A DNA stretch of 12,472 nucleotides from contig JAPOLF010000037.1 in NCBI GenBank assembly GCA_029977305.1, positions 1 through 12,472 on the forward strand, read 5' to 3'. The position numbers and the translations under genes were made by a program. Positions 1 to 7,081 of this stretch are shown here, piece after piece (positions within the stretch are counted from its first letter, which is position 1; the number at the start of each line of letters is the position of its first letter). The notes beneath the pieces are model-generated. The model worked only from the letters and a program-made list of their open reading frames with translations. It did no database searches and had not been told where the DNA came from. The stretch is from a bacterium. Lineage in GTDB: Bacteria > Chloroflexota > Chloroflexia > Thermomicrobiales > UBA6265.

Positions 1-337
1 CGTGCGCCTGCTGCAGGGCGATGTTCTCGCGGAAGACGGTCTCCTGTGCGGGATCGGTGAGGAGGAAAAGGTACCCCTGCTGCCGGAGGCCGATGTCGAC
101 CCCGAAGCGCTCTTCGTATTGCTCCCAGACGCGGAGCGAGTACTTGGCGAGTTCGATGTTGGTGGCGGTCGAGAATTGGAGGCGGACGCCGCCGGCGGCA
201 TCGGCAGTGGCGCCGCGGGCGATGAGGTCCTTTTCGAGGACGAGCACGTTGGTCATGCCGCGCTCGGCGAGAGCATGGGCGATGGCGCAGCCCATGATGC
301 CGGCGCCGATGATGACGGCGTCTGCCGTGGTTCGCAT
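1..337 (-). CDS. FAD-dependent oxidoreductase of the DAO family (N-terminal part only)
   Basis: Runs off the left edge, so only the first 112 residues are present. The protein opens with a Rossmann FAD-binding strand-turn-helix: residues 6-20 read as hydrophobic strand, then GAGIMG, then a helix. An acidic residue follows at the end of the second strand (VLVLEK, about 32-36). After this comes an AAGGVRLQF segment (about 47-55) typical of the glycine/sarcosine oxidase and FOXRED1-like branch of DAO flavoproteins, which oxidise amino or N-methyl groups. The ATG at 335-337 is preceded by a strong GAGGAGGAT ribosome binding site (341-349), which fixes the start. The substrate cannot be named without the C-terminal half. 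Because thiazole genes lie 9 kb away, a glycine oxidase (ThiO) role was considered, but nothing here supports it. The family call is firm and the substrate is unknown. Confidence 0.88.
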   Translation of the reverse strand, partial: MRTTADAVIIGAGIMGCAIAHALAERGMTNVLVLEKDLIARGATADAAGGVRLQFSTATNIELAKYSLRVWEQYEERFGVDIGLRQQGYLFLLTDPAQETVFRENIALQQAH

Positions 338-859
338 GGGGATCCTCCTCGATCAGGCGTGCAATCCGCTGTCGGGAGTATCCGTGATTTGGGCGAGCGC
401 GGTCCCCTGCGCGCCGCCAAACCATTGGCGCCAGTTGCTCAAGGCGTGTGAAAGATCGCCAGACCGTTCGGAAACGTGCAGAGTTGCCGCGCGGATGTTC
501 GATGAAATCAGCCACACATCGACTTGCAAGTGGGAACGGCATGGAGGCCGAACTTCAAGAATGCGCCCGGCTGATGCGACGGCTCTTGTTTGGCTTCCCG
601 ATGGTCGCGATGACGGTCCGGTCGCCGTCACTTGCCGCGAGTCCAATCAGCGTGTCGTTCGTCACGAACAGCCGCCCGAAGACGCTCGACCTAGAGCAGC
701 GAGACTTGCCTCGCGACACCGCCACGTCGACCGAGTCGACGACCGAAACCCCTCGATCGTTGGTGAACCATCGTGGGCTCCTAGGCCCCCTCAGACGGTG
801 AAGATGTGCTGCGCCCGAAAACGTGCAAACCCCGTCCCACAGACGCCACGAAAAAGGGT

Positions 860-880
860 CCACAGAATCACCCACAGAAT
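860..880. repeat. Direct repeat CCACAGAAT, two copies with 12-base period
   Basis: CCACAGAAT occurs at 860-868 and again at 872-880. The two starts are 12 bases apart, roughly one helical turn. The pair lies about 35-55 bases upstream of the putative -10 box of the XRE/STAND regulator gene. A tandem binding site for a regulator, perhaps the adjacent XRE protein itself, is plausible but unproven. Two nine-base copies are real in the sequence; the role is inference. Confidence 0.4.
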
Positions 881-913
881 TTCCTCGTGAACTAGTGCAC
901 ATCTGCATCTCGG

Positions 914-919
914 TACAAT
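914..919 (+). promoter_or_regulatory. Candidate -10 box (TACAAT) for the regulator gene
   Basis: TACAAT differs from the sigma-70 consensus at one position and stands out in this GC-rich stretch. No good -35 hexamer sits 16-18 bases upstream, so activation or an alternative -35 would be needed. A transcript starting about 926 would exclude the in-frame ATG at 918 and agrees with translation from 963. Confidence 0.45.
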
Positions 920-962
920 GCTGTTCAAGTCGCATGCACGCCGGGGCGGAAGGGGGGGTGAC

Positions 963-3299
963 ATGGGCGAGTCATTGGCAGAGCTCCTCAAGCACGCACG
1001 GACCCGCGCCGGGTTGTCCCAAGACGACCTCGCTGCGTGTTGCGGCGTCAGCACCCGTACCGTGAGCGACATCGAGCGCGGACTCTCCACGCAGCCCCAT
1101 CGCACCACTGTGCGGCGGTTGGTCGACGGGTTGCGCCTGCCCCCGGCGGAGGCGGCGCGGTTCACCGCGGTTGCGGCGAACCGAATGGTCGCGGAGGACC
1201 TTGCTGCAGCTGGGCGGCCGCCGGTGGCGGAGCGGGTTGTTGGGCGGGACGAGGACCTCGCGCTGCTGACGAGCCTGCTGCGGGATCCCGCGACACGGAT
1301 CGTCACGCTGATCGGTCCGGGCGGGGTCGGAAAGTCGGCGCTGGCATCTGCTGCGGTTGCCGATGCAGGGCTGCGGGTGCGCTGGGTGGATCTCGAGTAC
1401 CTGCGGGAGGATGAACTCGTCGTGCCGGCCATGGTGGCTGCGGTGCATGCCCTGCAAGCGCGGGAAGGAGGACGCCCGGTGGTGGTCCTCGACAGCGCCG
1501 AGCACGTGCTTGATGGATGTCGTGAGTTGCCCGGTGTGCTCGCGCTCGATCCCGACGTCGTGATGGTGGTCACCAGTCGATCACCGCTGGGGTTGGACGA
1601 TGAGCGGGTGGTGCCGGTTGAGCCGTTTGCGCTGCCGGCATCCCCAAGTGCGGTCCCGTGCGAGGAGTTGCAACACCATCCGGCTGTGGCGCTCTTCGTC
1701 GCGCGGGCAAAGAGGGTGCGGCCCGATCTGTCATTCACCTGCGCTTCCGACGAAGGCAACGCGGCGATCCGTGCCGCGGCGTCGGTCTGCGCGCGTCTCG
1801 ATGGTCTGCCGTTGGCGATCGAGATTGCGGCGGCTCAGGTGACGACCGTCCCCTTGACGAGTATGGATCGCGCCCTCGATGCGCGATTGCTCTCCCTGCT
1901 CGATGGCCCAGTGCGACGAGGTCGGGGTCGGCGTCGGAGCATCCGGGCGACCATCGATTGGGGATACCAACTCCTTGATGCGGACGATCAGCGACTGATC
2001 CGGATGCTCTCCGTCTTCCGCGGCGGGTTCAGCCCAGAGGCGGCGGAGGCGATCACCGGTGGTGAGGCCTCGCAGGGCCTGCCGCGCCTGGTCGCGGCGA
2101 GCATGGTGCAGATCGAGCGGGGTGACAGCCAAGCCGCGCCGCGTTACCGCATGTTGGATGTGGTGCGCACCTGCATGGCCTCCGAGCTCGCCGCTCGAGA
2201 GGACGAGCAAGAGGTCGCCGAGATAGCGCGTACCGCATGGATCACCCACCTGGCGAATCAGTGGCATCCCGGGATGCCCATCACCGACCTCACCGCCTGG
2301 CTCGATGCGCTCGAGCGGGAGATCGACAACCTGCGCGGTGCGATCGCGTGGTGCCTGCAGCAGCGCTCGACCGCTGCGGGGATGGCGTTGATCAGCAAGG
2401 TCGGGCGGTTCTGGGATCTGCGTGATCACTTGGTCGAGGGATTGCTCTGGCTCGAGCGGTTGCTCATTCGGGCCGAGGAACTGCAGGAACCGGTTGATCC
2501 GATGGTCTGGTACTGGTCGGGGACGTTGGCGGTCCCACTTGGGCGGATCGAATTGACGGAGGCGATGGGGTTGCGGTTGCTCGCGCGGGGCCGGGAGGCA
2601 TCGGAGGTGATGACGCTCGCGCGTGGGGCGACCTTGCTGAGTGTGGTCCGCAGTGAGCAGGCGCGCGATGGCGAGGCTGTGGAACTCGCGCAGCAGGGAC
2701 TGGCCGCGCTCGGGCCGGATGCGGCGCAGGCTTCGGCGGAGATCGCGATGGTGCGATCGCGGTTGCTGAATCGACTCGGCGTGGCGGAGCAGACGCGCGC
2801 TGCCCGGTCGGGGGATAAGACGGCGCTCGCCAGTGCCGCCGACGCCTACCAGCGCGCCGCGGAGTTGTCGCGGTTGGTCAATGACGAGTCCGGGGTGCTC
2901 AATGCGATCGCCGGACTGGGGGCATGCGCGTTGATGGCGGGGCATACCGACGACGCGATCGCCCACTTCCGGGAGGGGGTGCCGATCGCGGTGAACGGCG
3001 GCCACTGGTGGTACGCCTGGTTGCAGCTGCACGGGCTGGCTGAGGCGTTGCTGCGCAGTGATCGCCCGGAGAGCGCGGCGGTGGTGCTGGGGATCGCGCG
3101 GACGATCGGTGAGCAATGGCGGTTCACCCCCTACGCGTTCTGGGACGAAATCGCCGGATCGACCGAGGGCGTGCTGCGCCGCACGATCGGCGATGCCCGC
3201 ACCGAGGCGTTGGTCGCCGACGGGCGACGCCGTGCCCGCAAGGGGATGCGCCACGCCGCGTTGGCGGCCGTGGCCGTCGCCGATGGGCCCGGCGCCTGA
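963..3299 (+). CDS. XRE-family transcriptional regulator with STAND-type ATPase and TPR-like region
   Basis: This 778-residue cytoplasmic protein is a probable signal-integrating transcription regulator. Residues 4-55 form an XRE helix-turn-helix (LAELLKHARTRAGLSQDDLA, then a GVSTRTVSDIERG recognition helix). A P-loop NTPase follows: Walker A GPGGVGKS at 118-125, Walker B-like VVVLDSAEH at 173-181, a VVTSR sensor strand at about 202-206 and GLPLA at 281-285. A winged-helix-like segment (RATIDWGYQLL, about 328-338) comes next. The C-terminal half is helical and Ala/Leu-rich, as in the TPR sensor regions of AfsR/LuxR-like STAND regulators. The family's usual NCEH after the Walker B aspartate is SAEH here. 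The ATG at 963 was chosen over an in-frame ATG at 918 because it follows a G-rich ribosome binding site and starts exactly at the HTH domain. The ligand and target genes are unknown. The flavoprotein gene 69 bases downstream is a natural candidate target, though it seems to have its own promoter. Confidence 0.92.
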   Translation: MGESLAELLKHARTRAGLSQDDLAACCGVSTRTVSDIERGLSTQPHRTTVRRLVDGLRLPPAEAARFTAVAANRMVAEDLAAAGRPPVAERVVGRDEDLALLTSLLRDPATRIVTLIGPGGVGKSALASAAVADAGLRVRWVDLEYLREDELVVPAMVAAVHALQAREGGRPVVVLDSAEHVLDGCRELPGVLALDPDVVMVVTSRSPLGLDDERVVPVEPFALPASPSAVPCEELQHHPAVALFVARAKRVRPDLSFTCASDEGNAAIRAAASVCARLDGLPLAIEIAAAQVTTVPLTSMDRALDARLLSLLDGPVRRGRGRRRSIRATIDWGYQLLDADDQRLIRMLSVFRGGFSPEAAEAITGGEASQGLPRLVAASMVQIERGDSQAAPRYRMLDVVRTCMASELAAREDEQEVAEIARTAWITHLANQWHPGMPITDLTAWLDALEREIDNLRGAIAWCLQQRSTAAGMALISKVGRFWDLRDHLVEGLLWLERLLIRAEELQEPVDPMVWYWSGTLAVPLGRIELTEAMGLRLLARGREASEVMTLARGATLLSVVRSEQARDGEAVELAQQGLAALGPDAAQASAEIAMVRSRLLNRLGVAEQTRAARSGDKTALASAADAYQRAAELSRLVNDESGVLNAIAGLGACALMAGHTDDAIAHFREGVPIAVNGGHWWYAWLQLHGLAEALLRSDRPESAAVVLGIARTIGEQWRFTPYAFWDEIAGSTEGVLRRTIGDARTEALVADGRRRARKGMRHAALAAVAVADGPGA

Positions 3300-3305
3300 G
3301 GCCAT

Positions 3306-3334
3306 TTGACGTGATCTGGCCCCGACCATAGGCT
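3306..3334 (+). promoter_or_regulatory. Candidate promoter TTGACG-17-TAGGCT
   Basis: TTGACG at 3306-3311 and TAGGCT at 3329-3334 are separated by 17 bases and lie 35 bases before the flavoprotein start. The -35 is one base from consensus and the -10 is weak. The same architecture (TTGACG-17-TACGCT) precedes the thi operon in this window, which raises confidence that it is a housekeeping-type promoter of this organism. Confidence 0.5.
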
Positions 3335-3368
3335 GCAGCCAATTGGCAATCTCACGAAGGAGCGCCCC

Positions 3369-4970
3369 ATGGCGGCAGCGGTGCACGCGGTACCCACAAA
3401 CACCTCAGATGTGCTGATCATCGGCGGCGGCCACAACGGGCTCGTCGCGGCATGTTATCTCGCGCAGGCGGGGTTTTCGGTCACCATCCTCGAGCGGTAC
3501 TTCGACGTCGGCGGTGCCGCCTACTCGGAGGAGATCGAGGGCGCCCCGGGTCACATCGCCAGCACCGGGTCCTACGTGCTCTCTCTCGCGCCGCAGAAGG
3601 TGATGAAGGACCTCAAGCTCGAGCAGCGCGGCTTGGAGTTGATCCGGCGCAATCCGCGCTCCTTCGCCCCCTTCATGGACGGCTCCGACGGGATCGTCTT
3701 CTATGAGGACATGGAGAGCACGATCGAGGAGATCGCCCGCTTCTCCCCGCACGACGCCAAGACCTACCCGATCTACGACGCGCTGCTCGAGCGGGCGTGC
3801 GAAATCATGGACGACTTCATCCTGCGCAAGCCGCCGACCTTCGCCGAATTCGCCGCCGCCTTCAACCGCCCCGGGGACGAGAAGGCGTTCAAGTTCTTCG
3901 TGCTCGGCTCCGCCGCGGACAGCGCGGAGTACTACTTCGACTCCGACATCATGCAGGCCGCCTCCTGTGCGTTGGGGCTGATCGGGACGTTCCGCGGTCC
4001 GCGTGACGCCGGCACCGGCTACGTCAAGCTCTACCACGCGATGGGGATGGCGACCGGCAAGCGTGGGCAGTGGGCCTATCTGCGCGGCGCGATGGGCTCC
4101 TTCACCCAGACCTTGAAGAAGCTGGCGCTCGAGCTCGGCGTCGACATCCGGACCCACGCCGAGGTGACCAAGATCTGCACCGCCGGCGGCCGCGCCACCG
4201 GAGCGGTGACCGAGGACGGCGAGGAGTTCCACAGCCGCATCGTCTTCTCCAACGCGGATCCGAAGCGGACCTACCTCAAGTTGGTCGATCCGCAGGATCT
4301 GCCCGCGGAGTACATCGCCGACATCGCCAACATCCAGATGACCTCGCCGGTGGTGAAGATCAACTTCGCGACCGACCGTCTCCCGGAGTACGCCGCTCTG
4401 AAGAAGCGTGGCGATTACTCCATCGGGCAGGGTGGCGGCGTCCACATCGGACCCACCGTGGATTACCTGCAGAACGCCTTCGAGGATGCCCGAAACGGTC
4501 GACCCGCTGATTGGCCCTTCTACTCGATCCACGCCCAAAGCGCGGTCGATCGCACACTCGCGCCGGGAGATGCCCACACCGTCAGCATCTTCTCGCAGTT
4601 CTTCCCCTATGAGCTCGCCGAGGGCACGTGGGAAACGCGCCGCGATGAGATCACGAAGCACATTTTCAAGCGGTTCACCCACTTCGCGCCGAACATGGCT
4701 GACGCCGAGATCACCGCGCAGGTGCTGGCGCCGCCGGATGTCGAGCACCGCTTCGGGCTCACGGGCGGCCACATCTTCCAAGGCGAACTGGTGCCGGAGC
4801 AGGCGTTCGACATGCGGCCGGTCCCCGGTTCTTCCTCCTACGAAGGGCCGATCCACGGGCTCTATCTGTGTGGCAGCGGGGCGTGGCCCGGGGGTTGCGT
4901 GATGGGTGCCCCGGGGCACAACGCGGCCCACGAGGCGATCGAGCGGCTGCGCAACGGCGAGTACCGCTAA
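3369..4970 (+). CDS. PYROXD2-like / phytoene dehydrogenase-related FAD-dependent oxidoreductase
   Basis: A 533-residue flavoprotein of the carotenoid-desaturase-related amine oxidase superfamily. The N-terminus has a Rossmann FAD motif (DVLIIGGGHNG, about 14-24), a ribose-binding acidic residue (E42) and the DVGG turn at 46-49. A conserved G-A-M-G-S-F-T-Q region lies near the middle. The C-terminal FAD-contact motif LYLCGSGAWPGG, followed by MGAPGHNAA, occupies about 498-520 and closely matches the PYROXD2 subgroup rather than CrtI. The length is normal for the family and no break is seen. No carotenoid gene is nearby, so a desaturase role is not supported and the substrate is unknown. The ATG has a GAAGGAG ribosome binding site at 3356-3362, six bases upstream. 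The vsr gene follows after 16 bases and is probably cotranscribed. Confidence 0.9.
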   Translation: MAAAVHAVPTNTSDVLIIGGGHNGLVAACYLAQAGFSVTILERYFDVGGAAYSEEIEGAPGHIASTGSYVLSLAPQKVMKDLKLEQRGLELIRRNPRSFAPFMDGSDGIVFYEDMESTIEEIARFSPHDAKTYPIYDALLERACEIMDDFILRKPPTFAEFAAAFNRPGDEKAFKFFVLGSAADSAEYYFDSDIMQAASCALGLIGTFRGPRDAGTGYVKLYHAMGMATGKRGQWAYLRGAMGSFTQTLKKLALELGVDIRTHAEVTKICTAGGRATGAVTEDGEEFHSRIVFSNADPKRTYLKLVDPQDLPAEYIADIANIQMTSPVVKINFATDRLPEYAALKKRGDYSIGQGGGVHIGPTVDYLQNAFEDARNGRPADWPFYSIHAQSAVDRTLAPGDAHTVSIFSQFFPYELAEGTWETRRDEITKHIFKRFTHFAPNMADAEITAQVLAPPDVEHRFGLTGGHIFQGELVPEQAFDMRPVPGSSSYEGPIHGLYLCGSGAWPGGCVMGAPGHNAAHEAIERLRNGEYR

Positions 4971-4986
4971 CCGACCGAGGCAGGCC

Positions 4987-5448
4987 ATGCCCGAGAAACG
5001 CTCCTTCGCGTCGACGCCCGCGGTGCGCCGGCGGATGCAGGAGCAGCGCACCCATGACACCGAACCGGAGTTGCAGCTGCGACGGCTGCTTCACGCCGCC
5101 GGTCTGCGTTATCGGGTGAATTGCCGAGTCACGCCGACCCTGAAAAGCCGCGCCGACATCGTCTTCGGGCCGTCACAGGTGGCGGTGTTCGTCGATGGTT
5201 GCTTCTGGCACGGCTGCCCGGAGCATTACCGCACCCCGGCCGCGAATGCGGCGTACTGGGAGCCGAAGATCGCCGGCAATCGCCTGCGCGATGCTGACAC
5301 CGATCGCTTGCTTGCGCATGAGGGGTGGTTGGTGCTTCGGTTCTGGGAGCATGAGGACATGGCGATCGCGGCTGGGAAGGTTGCGGCGGCGGTGCGGTCG
5401 CGTCATCCCGCGCGGGTGGCCGCTACTCCTCGACGATCTCGATCGTGA
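4987..5448 (+). CDS. vsr: Very short patch repair (Vsr) family DNA mismatch endonuclease
   Basis: A 153-residue protein that matches Vsr along its length. It has LLHAAGLRYRV (about 35-45) and a catalytic-core RADIVF with the metal-binding aspartate (about 54-59). The hallmark VAVFVDGCFWHGCPEH (about 64-79) is followed by YWEPKIAGNRLRDADT, then EGWLVLRFWEHE. Vsr nicks DNA at T:G mismatches left by deamination of 5-methylcytosine, usually beside a Dcm-type methyltransferase gene. None is present here; the neighbours are a flavoprotein and an envelope protein. The ATG at 4987 was chosen because it follows GAGGCAGG (4977-4984) and sits just after the flavoprotein stop, whereas an upstream in-frame ATG lies inside that gene. 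The last 26 bases overlap, tail to tail, the 3' end of the cupredoxin-fold gene on the other strand. The specificity and the partner enzyme are unknown. Confidence 0.9.
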   Translation: MPEKRSFASTPAVRRRMQEQRTHDTEPELQLRRLLHAAGLRYRVNCRVTPTLKSRADIVFGPSQVAVFVDGCFWHGCPEHYRTPAANAAYWEPKIAGNRLRDADTDRLLAHEGWLVLRFWEHEDMAIAAGKVAAAVRSRHPARVAATPRRSRS

Positions 5449-6382
5449 CGCTCATGCCCTTGTCGGCGGCGCCCTCGAGCGGATCGTAGGCGGTGTAGGT
5501 GCCCGGCGCGAGATTCACCGCGAGGGTGCCCGATTCGCCCGGCGCGAGGTCGGCATCGAGGAACATCGAGCCCCACGTGTCATTACCCATCACGAAGTTG
5601 TGGGGCTTCTTGCCGTCGTTGGTGATCACGAACACGGCGGGACCAGCCTTCAGCCGGAGCGGCATGTCGATCTCCCACTCGCTGAGGGAGATGTCGATGC
5701 TGCCGCCGATCGGGGTCACGGTCGGCGTCGCGGTCGGGAGTGGGGTGGCGGTGGGCAGCGGCGTGGAGGTGCTGGTCGGGGTGACCTCGATGGTGATCGG
5801 GGTGCCGTCAGAGGGGATCATGGTGATGGTGATGATGGCAGGAGTAGGCGTCGGGACGAGCACCGTGGGCGAGGGGGTCGCGGTCGGCTCGAAGGGATCG
5901 CGGTCCGGCGCGAAGAAGATGCTGGCGATCGTCTCGTTGGTGGCGAGATCGGGCGAGAGGAACGCGATCCCGGAGTAGCCGGAGTCATTGCGCTCGGGCA
6001 GACCGAGGGTGAGCGCCCCGTTCTCGTCGATGATCCCCCCGACCTCTCCACAGGCGAGCGTTGCAGCGGCGGCGGTGTCATCGCGCACGACGATTGCATG
6101 CGGCGCCGCGAGCAGCGCATCGAGCGGCAGGGGGATGCGGGAGAACGAGGTCTCCACGAGGACGGAGCGCTCGCTGCCAGCGCGCTCGAGGGGGACGTTC
6201 TCGGGAAGGGTGACGGTGTTGAGCTCGGCGACGGTCGTGCCGGGTTTCTTGCAGGTGCCCTCGATGAGCGCAACGGGACGAGGTGGGGTGTCGACCACGC
6301 TCTGAGCGACGGCGACGATTGCGCCACCGAGCACCGCCAGCACGGCGAGCGTCACCACCAGTCCTCGTGTCCAGCGAATCAT
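5423..6382 (-). CDS. Membrane-anchored protein with Pro/Thr linker and degenerate cupredoxin-fold domain
   Basis: 319 residues, predicted to act outside the cell membrane. Residues 8-27 are a hydrophobic signal peptide or anchor after a short basic start. A globular domain at about 36-160 contains two cysteines (44 and 111) that could form a disulfide, and a segment ENGALTLGLPERNDSGYSGI. I do not recognise it as a named family. A Pro/Thr-rich spacer at about 165-224 has several TATP/PTP units, usual for wall-spanning secreted proteins. Residues 228-319 have the cupredoxin beta-sandwich pattern, with HNF (H261), APGESGTL, APGTYTAY and GM (M310). The C-terminal ligand loop should read C-P-x-P-G-H-x-x-x-G-M but here has Asp300 and Ala305 in the Cys and His positions, so normal type-1 copper binding is unlikely. 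The start at 6382 was chosen because it begins the signal peptide and has GGAAAGG upstream. Its gene follows the helical protein gene by 82 bases. Confidence 0.8.
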   Translation of the reverse strand: MIRWTRGLVVTLAVLAVLGGAIVAVAQSVVDTPPRPVALIEGTCKKPGTTVAELNTVTLPENVPLERAGSERSVLVETSFSRIPLPLDALLAAPHAIVVRDDTAAAATLACGEVGGIIDENGALTLGLPERNDSGYSGIAFLSPDLATNETIASIFFAPDRDPFEPTATPSPTVLVPTPTPAIITITMIPSDGTPITIEVTPTSTSTPLPTATPLPTATPTVTPIGGSIDISLSEWEIDMPLRLKAGPAVFVITNDGKKPHNFVMGNDTWGSMFLDADLAPGESGTLAVNLAPGTYTAYDPLEGAADKGMSVTIEIVEE

Positions 6383-6422
6383 CCGGGGCGTGCCTTTCCG
6401 CGCTGCCTGATTGCTCGTGGCG

Positions 6423-6431
6423 AAGATAGCA
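6423..6431 (-). promoter_or_regulatory. Candidate extended -10 (TGCTATCTT) before the cupredoxin-fold gene
   Basis: On the minus strand the sequence reads TGCTATCTT, an extended -10 form, about 40 bases upstream of the ATG at 6382. No -35 hexamer is found at the proper distance. It may allow expression separate from the preceding gene. Weak evidence. Confidence 0.3.
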
Positions 6432-6464
6432 CGGCGGCAGGAGGGGAGGATGAGCGCAACCCGC

Positions 6465-6962
6465 CTACTTCGCGAGGCGGGTCGCCTCGGAGAGGGATTG
6501 CACGCCATCCTTCAGCTGCTGGGTGGCCCGCTTCACCTTGTCGAAATTCAAGGTGAGCAGACCGGATTTGGCGTTGTCCATCGCCTCGCGAATGGTGGTG
6601 GAACCGGATTGGTAGGCGTCGATCGCGGGCTGCATGCTGGCGGGAAGGGTGCCGGAGGCGATCAGGGCATCGATTTCGGCGAAGCGATCGCCCATCTGCC
6701 CCTGCTCCTTGGTGATCTGAGACAGGTTCCGCGACTTGGTCTCGCCGAGGCGGACGAGTTCGCGGGCCTGCTCGGTGGCGCTGTCGAGGGCGCGGGAGAA
6801 TTGCTTGGCGGGGTCCTTCTCATCAACCGCGGCGTCCTGCGTGGCGGTGTCGGCGGTGGCGGGATTCGGGGGGAGCGGGAGGTCGCCGCCGAGCCGTGTG
6901 TACCCGAACGCGAGCACCACGAGGGCGATCAGGGTGATGATGGCGACTTTGATGAATCCCAC
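6465..6962 (-). CDS. Predicted single-pass membrane-anchored helical protein of unknown function
   Basis: 165 residues from a GTG start. Residues 2-20 form one hydrophobic helix (IKVAIITLIALVVLAFGY). A short Pro/Asp-rich stretch follows, then from about 45 to the end an almost wholly helical, charged region rich in Lys, Glu, Gln and Ser with no cysteine, possibly coiled coil. I do not recognise the family. The GTG at 6960-6962 is preferred over an ATG ten codons upstream because GGAGG lies seven bases before it; the upstream ATG would place that ribosome binding site inside the coding region. It precedes the cupredoxin-fold gene on the same strand, and both products carry an N-terminal membrane segment, so a shared envelope role is possible. 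It diverges from glgE across 119 bases. Confidence 0.75.
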   Translation of the reverse strand: MGFIKVAIITLIALVVLAFGYTRLGGDLPLPPNPATADTATQDAAVDEKDPAKQFSRALDSATEQARELVRLGETKSRNLSQITKEQGQMGDRFAEIDALIASGTLPASMQPAIDAYQSGSTTIREAMDNAKSGLLTLNFDKVKRATQQLKDGVQSLSEATRLAK

Positions 6963-7010
6963 GGTGGTACCTCCGAGTTCGATGCGGCGCACGCTGCGCG
7001 ATCGTGGCGG

Positions 7011-7016
7011 GATAAT
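7011..7016 (+). promoter_or_regulatory. Candidate -10 box (GATAAT) for glgE
   Basis: GATAAT is one base from TATAAT and lies 66 bases before the glgE start in the divergent intergenic region. No matching -35 hexamer is seen 16-18 bases upstream. Low to moderate support. Confidence 0.35.
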
Positions 7017-7081
7017 GGCGGGGAGTTCATGATGCCACGTGGACGCCCATTGGTGCCGCCCGACGCAACGAGGAGGACCGC

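Larger units (their letters stand above)
338..962. other. Long region without a convincing gene
   Basis: These roughly 625 bases separate two divergent genes and hold no frame I would call real. The most suggestive one is on the minus strand, ending with TGA at 353-355. That stop is only 15 bases before the ATG of the FAD oxidoreductase, which is operon-like spacing. However, the frame (up to 97 residues, from 646) has mixed third-position GC, no clear ribosome binding site and no recognisable domain. Another minus-strand frame around 555-690 reads as locally protein-like, so a decayed gene with a frameshift is possible. Other contents are two GTCGAC palindromes three bases apart near 725-740, a direct repeat at 860-880 and a -10 box at 914-919. 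Confidence 0.5.

Noticed and set aside
1731..3386. 551-codon minus-strand open frame opposite the regulator gene
   Set aside because: It mirrors the XRE/STAND gene, its translation is rich in Arg/His/Pro with no domain, and the plus strand encodes clear motifs. It is a GC-rich antisense shadow.
3369..4970. CrtI-type phytoene desaturase
   Set aside because: The C-terminal motif matches the PYROXD2 subgroup and no carotenoid gene is near.
3405..5060. 551-codon minus-strand open frame opposite the flavoprotein and vsr
   Set aside because: It is antisense to two well-recognised genes and has low-complexity, charge-biased composition.
5700..5880. Tandem DNA repeat in the GTCGG/GTGG-rich stretch
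   Set aside because: It is the codon-level consequence of the Pro/Thr-rich linker, not a separate repeat element.
6459..6482. Eight-pair inverted repeat ACCCGCCT / AGGCGGGT over the stop of the helical membrane protein gene, as a terminator
   Set aside because: No T-run follows on the minus strand and most of it is coding, so it is not a convincing intrinsic terminator, although an attenuating stem is possible.
5195..6556. 453-codon plus-strand open frame opposite the cupredoxin-fold gene
   Set aside because: Its translation is Gly/Arg/Asp-rich low complexity, while the minus strand shows a signal peptide, linker and domain fold.
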